From NCBI GenBank assembly GCA_027920525.1, contig CP115858.1, positions 1,984,001 through 2,048,000 of the forward strand: a stretch of DNA of 64,000 nucleotides. Direction: 5' to 3'. Below are positions 62,140-64,000 of this stretch, in pieces. The position numbers were made by a program, and so were the translations under genes. The DNA comes from Chryseobacterium daecheongense. GTDB lineage: Bacteria > Bacteroidota > Bacteroidia > Flavobacteriales > Weeksellaceae. Within the stretch, counting starts at the first letter, position 1, and each line of letters starts with the position of its first letter. The notes under the pieces are model-generated. The model was not told the origin of the DNA. It saw only the letters and a program-made list of their open reading frames with translations, and made no database searches.

Positions 62140-62589
62140 TTAAAGTACTTCAACAATTTTCTGATGAATATTATTCAAAGTAAAAGCATCTCCCGGTTTC
62201 ATTCCCATCATCTTTTTAGCCATGGGGCTTTGCGGTGAAATGGCATAGAAACGATCTCCTTCAAAAAAGAATTCACCCAAAGAAACCGAAATGTAAAATC
62301 TTGCTTTATTGGTTATCACCAAAGAACCCAATTGAACTTTTTCCGTGGCATTATTTAGAACTTTCGACATATTCCTTTTCAGGTCATTAAGTGCTCCAAG
62401 CTGCTTCTGCATCTGATAAATCTCTTCCTGCATTTCTTCGCGCATGCTGTCATATTTTGGAGTCTTCTTAATGTCTCGGCTCGCATCCAAAGTGAATTCT
62501 ATAAAATTCTTTAGCTTCTCAATCTTTTCGGCGATCACGTTTTTAACATAATTTCTTATGTCACTTTTCTCAAATACGATCTTCTCCAT
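62140..62589 (-). CDS. GreA/GreB-like transcription factor homologue
   Basis: This 149-residue protein has an N-terminal antiparallel coiled coil (about 10-80) and a C-terminal FKBP-like domain with VQLGSLVITNKARFYISVSLGEFFFEGDRFYAISPQSPMAKKMMGMKPGDAFTLN, matching the GreA/GreB/Rnk C-terminal domain. True Gre factors rescue backtracked RNA polymerase. Here the coiled-coil tip differs from GreA, so it may bind polymerase without cleavage-factor activity. Such genes are sometimes mis-annotated as 3-oxoacyl-ACP synthases. Confidence 0.8.
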   Translation of the reverse strand: MEKIVFEKSDIRNYVKNVIAEKIEKLKNFIEFTLDASRDIKKTPKYDSMREEMQEEIYQMQKQLGALNDLKRNMSKVLNNATEKVQLGSLVITNKARFYISVSLGEFFFEGDRFYAISPQSPMAKKMMGMKPGDAFTLNNIHQKIVEVL

Positions 62590-62664
62590 AAATCTAATCT
62601 TTACATAAAGATAATATTTTTTTAAATAAATATATTTATCTCCGAAAAATTAAAAATCAGGTTT

Positions 62665-62693
62665 AAAAAGCCCTGTCTGCTCACAAGGCTTTT
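62665..62693 (-). terminator. Intrinsic terminator of the SRPBCC gene
   Basis: AAAAGCC-TGT (62666-62676) and ACA-GGCTTTT (62683-62693) form a stem with one mismatch, and T residues on minus are built into the end. It lies 7 nt past the SRPBCC stop, before the Gre-like gene. Confidence 0.65.
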
Positions 62694-62699
62694 CTTATT

Positions 62700-63230
62700 T
62701 TACCGCTCTGTTAATTTCTTAAGTTCCCCGAGCCCCTGATCAAAAGTCTTTCCCATCTGGCTATCCATCATAGGCTTCATAGGTTTCATCATAGTGCTGA
62801 GCTCATCATCCATAGTCCAGGTTACTTTAGTTCCGTTTCCTTCCGGAGTCAGGATAAAATTTGCAACTGCTTCACCTTCGAAAGGTCTGATAAAGTGAAG
62901 TTTACTGGTTATTTTTTCATTGGGGGTTACTGCAGTAACGGTTTGTACTCCTTCTCCAACATCGTTATTCCCCTTCCATTTGTAAGAATCTCCTACTTCA
63001 CCACTGGTACCGGAATAGCTGATTGCAATGTTTTTATCCGGTTTAATGAAAGGATTCCAGGTATTAAAAGCTTTTGTAGATCCAACATGTTCCCATACTT
63101 TTTCCTTCGGAGCATTGATAACTACTGATCTTTCGAAATGATACTTGTTGCCGAAAGCCACCATAGCAAATACGGCATACAAAATAGCTAAAACAATGAG
63201 TATCCCTAAGATTTTCAAAATTGTTTTCAT
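62700..63230 (-). CDS. SRPBCC-family (polyketide cyclase-like) membrane-anchored protein
   Basis: This 176-residue protein has an N-terminal membrane anchor (ILKILGILIVLAILYAVFAMVAF). A START/SRPBCC helix-grip domain follows, with FERSVVINAPKEKVWEHVGSTKAFNTWNPFIKPD as the conserved opening and NEKITSKLHFIRPFEGEAVANFILTPEGNGTKVTWTM in the core. The domain binds hydrophobic ligands, but a substrate cannot be seen. A -7-like CAAAATTA lies at 63255-63262. Confidence 0.85.
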   Translation of the reverse strand: MKTILKILGILIVLAILYAVFAMVAFGNKYHFERSVVINAPKEKVWEHVGSTKAFNTWNPFIKPDKNIAISYSGTSGEVGDSYKWKGNNDVGEGVQTVTAVTPNEKITSKLHFIRPFEGEAVANFILTPEGNGTKVTWTMDDELSTMMKPMKPMMDSQMGKTFDQGLGELKKLTER

Positions 63231-63318
63231 AGTTTTTAGATTTTAATGTTAAGCCAAAATTACGCATTCCTGTTATAACACTGCTTTTCTTATGACAAGA
63301 TTATGCTGATCGCTACTT

Positions 63319-63352
63319 TTTGTCATAACCGATAATTAAGGCATTATTTTTG
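63319..63352 (+). promoter_or_regulatory. Candidate promoter of the M3 peptidase gene
   Basis: TTTG at 63319-63322, a 22-nt spacer and TATTTTTG at 63345-63352 fit the TTG/TAnnTTTG consensus. The start codon is at 63395, giving a leader of about 40 nt. Confidence 0.65.
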
Positions 63353-63394
63353 ACGAATTCAAAAATCAAGTTTACATCAATAAAAAATAAAATA

Positions 63395-64000
63395 ATGAAT
63401 ATTTTAACAGAAAACTTCAAAACACCTTACCATACTGCTCCTTTTGATCAAATTAGAAATGAAGATTATCTTCCCGCTTTTAAAGAACTTATACAGAGAT
63501 CTGAGGAAGAAATCAACGCTATTGTTGATAATAATGAAGCTCCCACATTTGAGAATGTTATTGAAGCACTCGCCTACTCCGGTGAAAAATTAGATATTCT
63601 TTCCAATATTTTTTTCAATGTAAATTCTGCAGAAACAAACGATGAATTACAACAAATCGCAGAAGAAGTTTCACCTATTTTAAGTGAATATTCTTCAAAA
63701 ATTTCGCAAAACGAAGCACTCTTCAGCAAAATCAAAAAAGTGTATGAAGAGAAGGAGAAATATAACCTTAACGAAGAGCAGCAAATGCTTTTGGAGGAAA
63801 CCTATAAAGGTTTTGTACGAAGCGGTGCACTACTGAATGATGAGGACAAAGAGAAGTTAAAGAAGATCAACATGGATTTATCTTTGAAATCCCTGAAATT
63901 CGGCCAAAATGTACTGGCATCAACCAACGCCTATTTTAAGCATATTACCAACAAAGAAGATTTGGCAGGTATTCCTGAAGCCATCATAGAACAATATGCT
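63395..64000 (+). CDS. M3-family metallopeptidase (oligopeptidase A/dipeptidyl carboxypeptidase-like), N-terminus only
   Basis: The first 202 codons are in the window. MNILTENFKTPYHTAPFDQIRNEDYLPAF and EAPTFENVIEALAYSGEKLDILSNIFFNVNSAETNDELQQIAEEVSPILSEY are typical of the helical N-terminal half of peptidase M3 (Dcp/OpdA). The HExxH zinc motif lies in the missing C-terminal half. The start is ATG at 63395. No signal peptide is seen, so the enzyme is probably cytoplasmic. Confidence 0.88.
   Translation, partial: MNILTENFKTPYHTAPFDQIRNEDYLPAFKELIQRSEEEINAIVDNNEAPTFENVIEALAYSGEKLDILSNIFFNVNSAETNDELQQIAEEVSPILSEYSSKISQNEALFSKIKKVYEEKEKYNLNEEQQMLLEETYKGFVRSGALLNDEDKEKLKKINMDLSLKSLKFGQNVLASTNAYFKHITNKEDLAGIPEAIIEQYA

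Noticed and set aside
1..64000. CRISPR arrays, tRNA genes, rRNA operons, insertion sequences, prophage
   Set aside because: No regularly spaced repeats, cloverleaf-like genes, rRNA signatures, transposase or phage genes were seen on reading both strands, though faint or short elements could be missed without a search tool.

Overview
The window looks like a chromosome segment of a Flavobacteriia member, most likely Chryseobacterium or a close Weeksellaceae relative. It is AT-rich. Its promoter-like sites are of the Bacteroidetes type (TTG, about 19 nt, TAnnTTTG). It encodes a type IX secretion sorting tail, an Oar-type TonB-dependent receptor and a Flavobacteria-like capsule locus. The genus is inferred from gene content and style; no 16S rRNA gene is present.

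Positions 1-22.7 kb hold one long minus-strand capsule/exopolysaccharide locus of the Wzx/Wzy type. It is read from about 22.73 kb down past the left edge. In transcription order it encodes a membrane nucleotide-sugar 4,6-dehydratase, two tandem Wza-like export lipoproteins, a Wzc-like tyrosine autokinase, a TviB/WbpA-type UDP-HexNAc 6-dehydrogenase, WecB and WecC (UDP-ManNAcA), the flippase, a pyruvyl transferase, a glycosyltransferase, an EpsG/Wzy polymerase, a secreted GH56 (hyaluronidase)-like protein, another glycosyltransferase, a hexapeptide acetyltransferase, the UDP-L-FucNAc set FnlA/FnlB/FnlC with a WxcM-like cupin inside it, a WbuB-type transferase, and the first 13 codons of an SDR epimerase. 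The predicted polymer is acidic (ManNAcA and another uronic acid), contains L-FucNAc and may carry pyruvate and acyl groups.

Positions 23.1-32.3 kb (minus strand) hold recX, glyA, a GliT-like FAD disulfide oxidoreductase, an ArnT-like GT39 membrane transferase, and a four-gene MacAB-like efflux operon. Positions 32.7-35.8 kb (plus) hold the class Ia ribonucleotide reductase genes nrdB and nrdA, with a small ABM-like gene between them and a strong hairpin just before nrdA. A divergent pair follows: an Oar-like receptor (minus) and a T9SS-sorted leucine-rich surface protein (plus).

Positions 41.7-64 kb are mostly housekeeping genes: DUF72, HD hydrolase, alpha/beta hydrolase, PfkB kinase, DUF4241, valS, DUF1573, PPK2, an ECF sigma factor with an overlapping membrane protein, acyl-CoA synthetase, rpoN, asnS, rpsP-rimM, a serine hydrolase, a nitroreductase, a Gre-like factor, an SRPBCC protein and the start of an M3 peptidase. 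The RNase P RNA gene (rnpB) lies at about 51.39-51.72 kb on the minus strand, under misleading open frames. An internally deleted AraC-type regulator lies at 58.23-58.47 kb.

The most interesting features are the hyaluronidase-like protein inside the capsule operon, a terminator-like hairpin within that operon, the nrdA leader hairpin, the perfect palindrome upstream of the T9SS protein promoter, and the decayed regulator. I saw no tRNA, rRNA operon, CRISPR array, insertion sequence or prophage.
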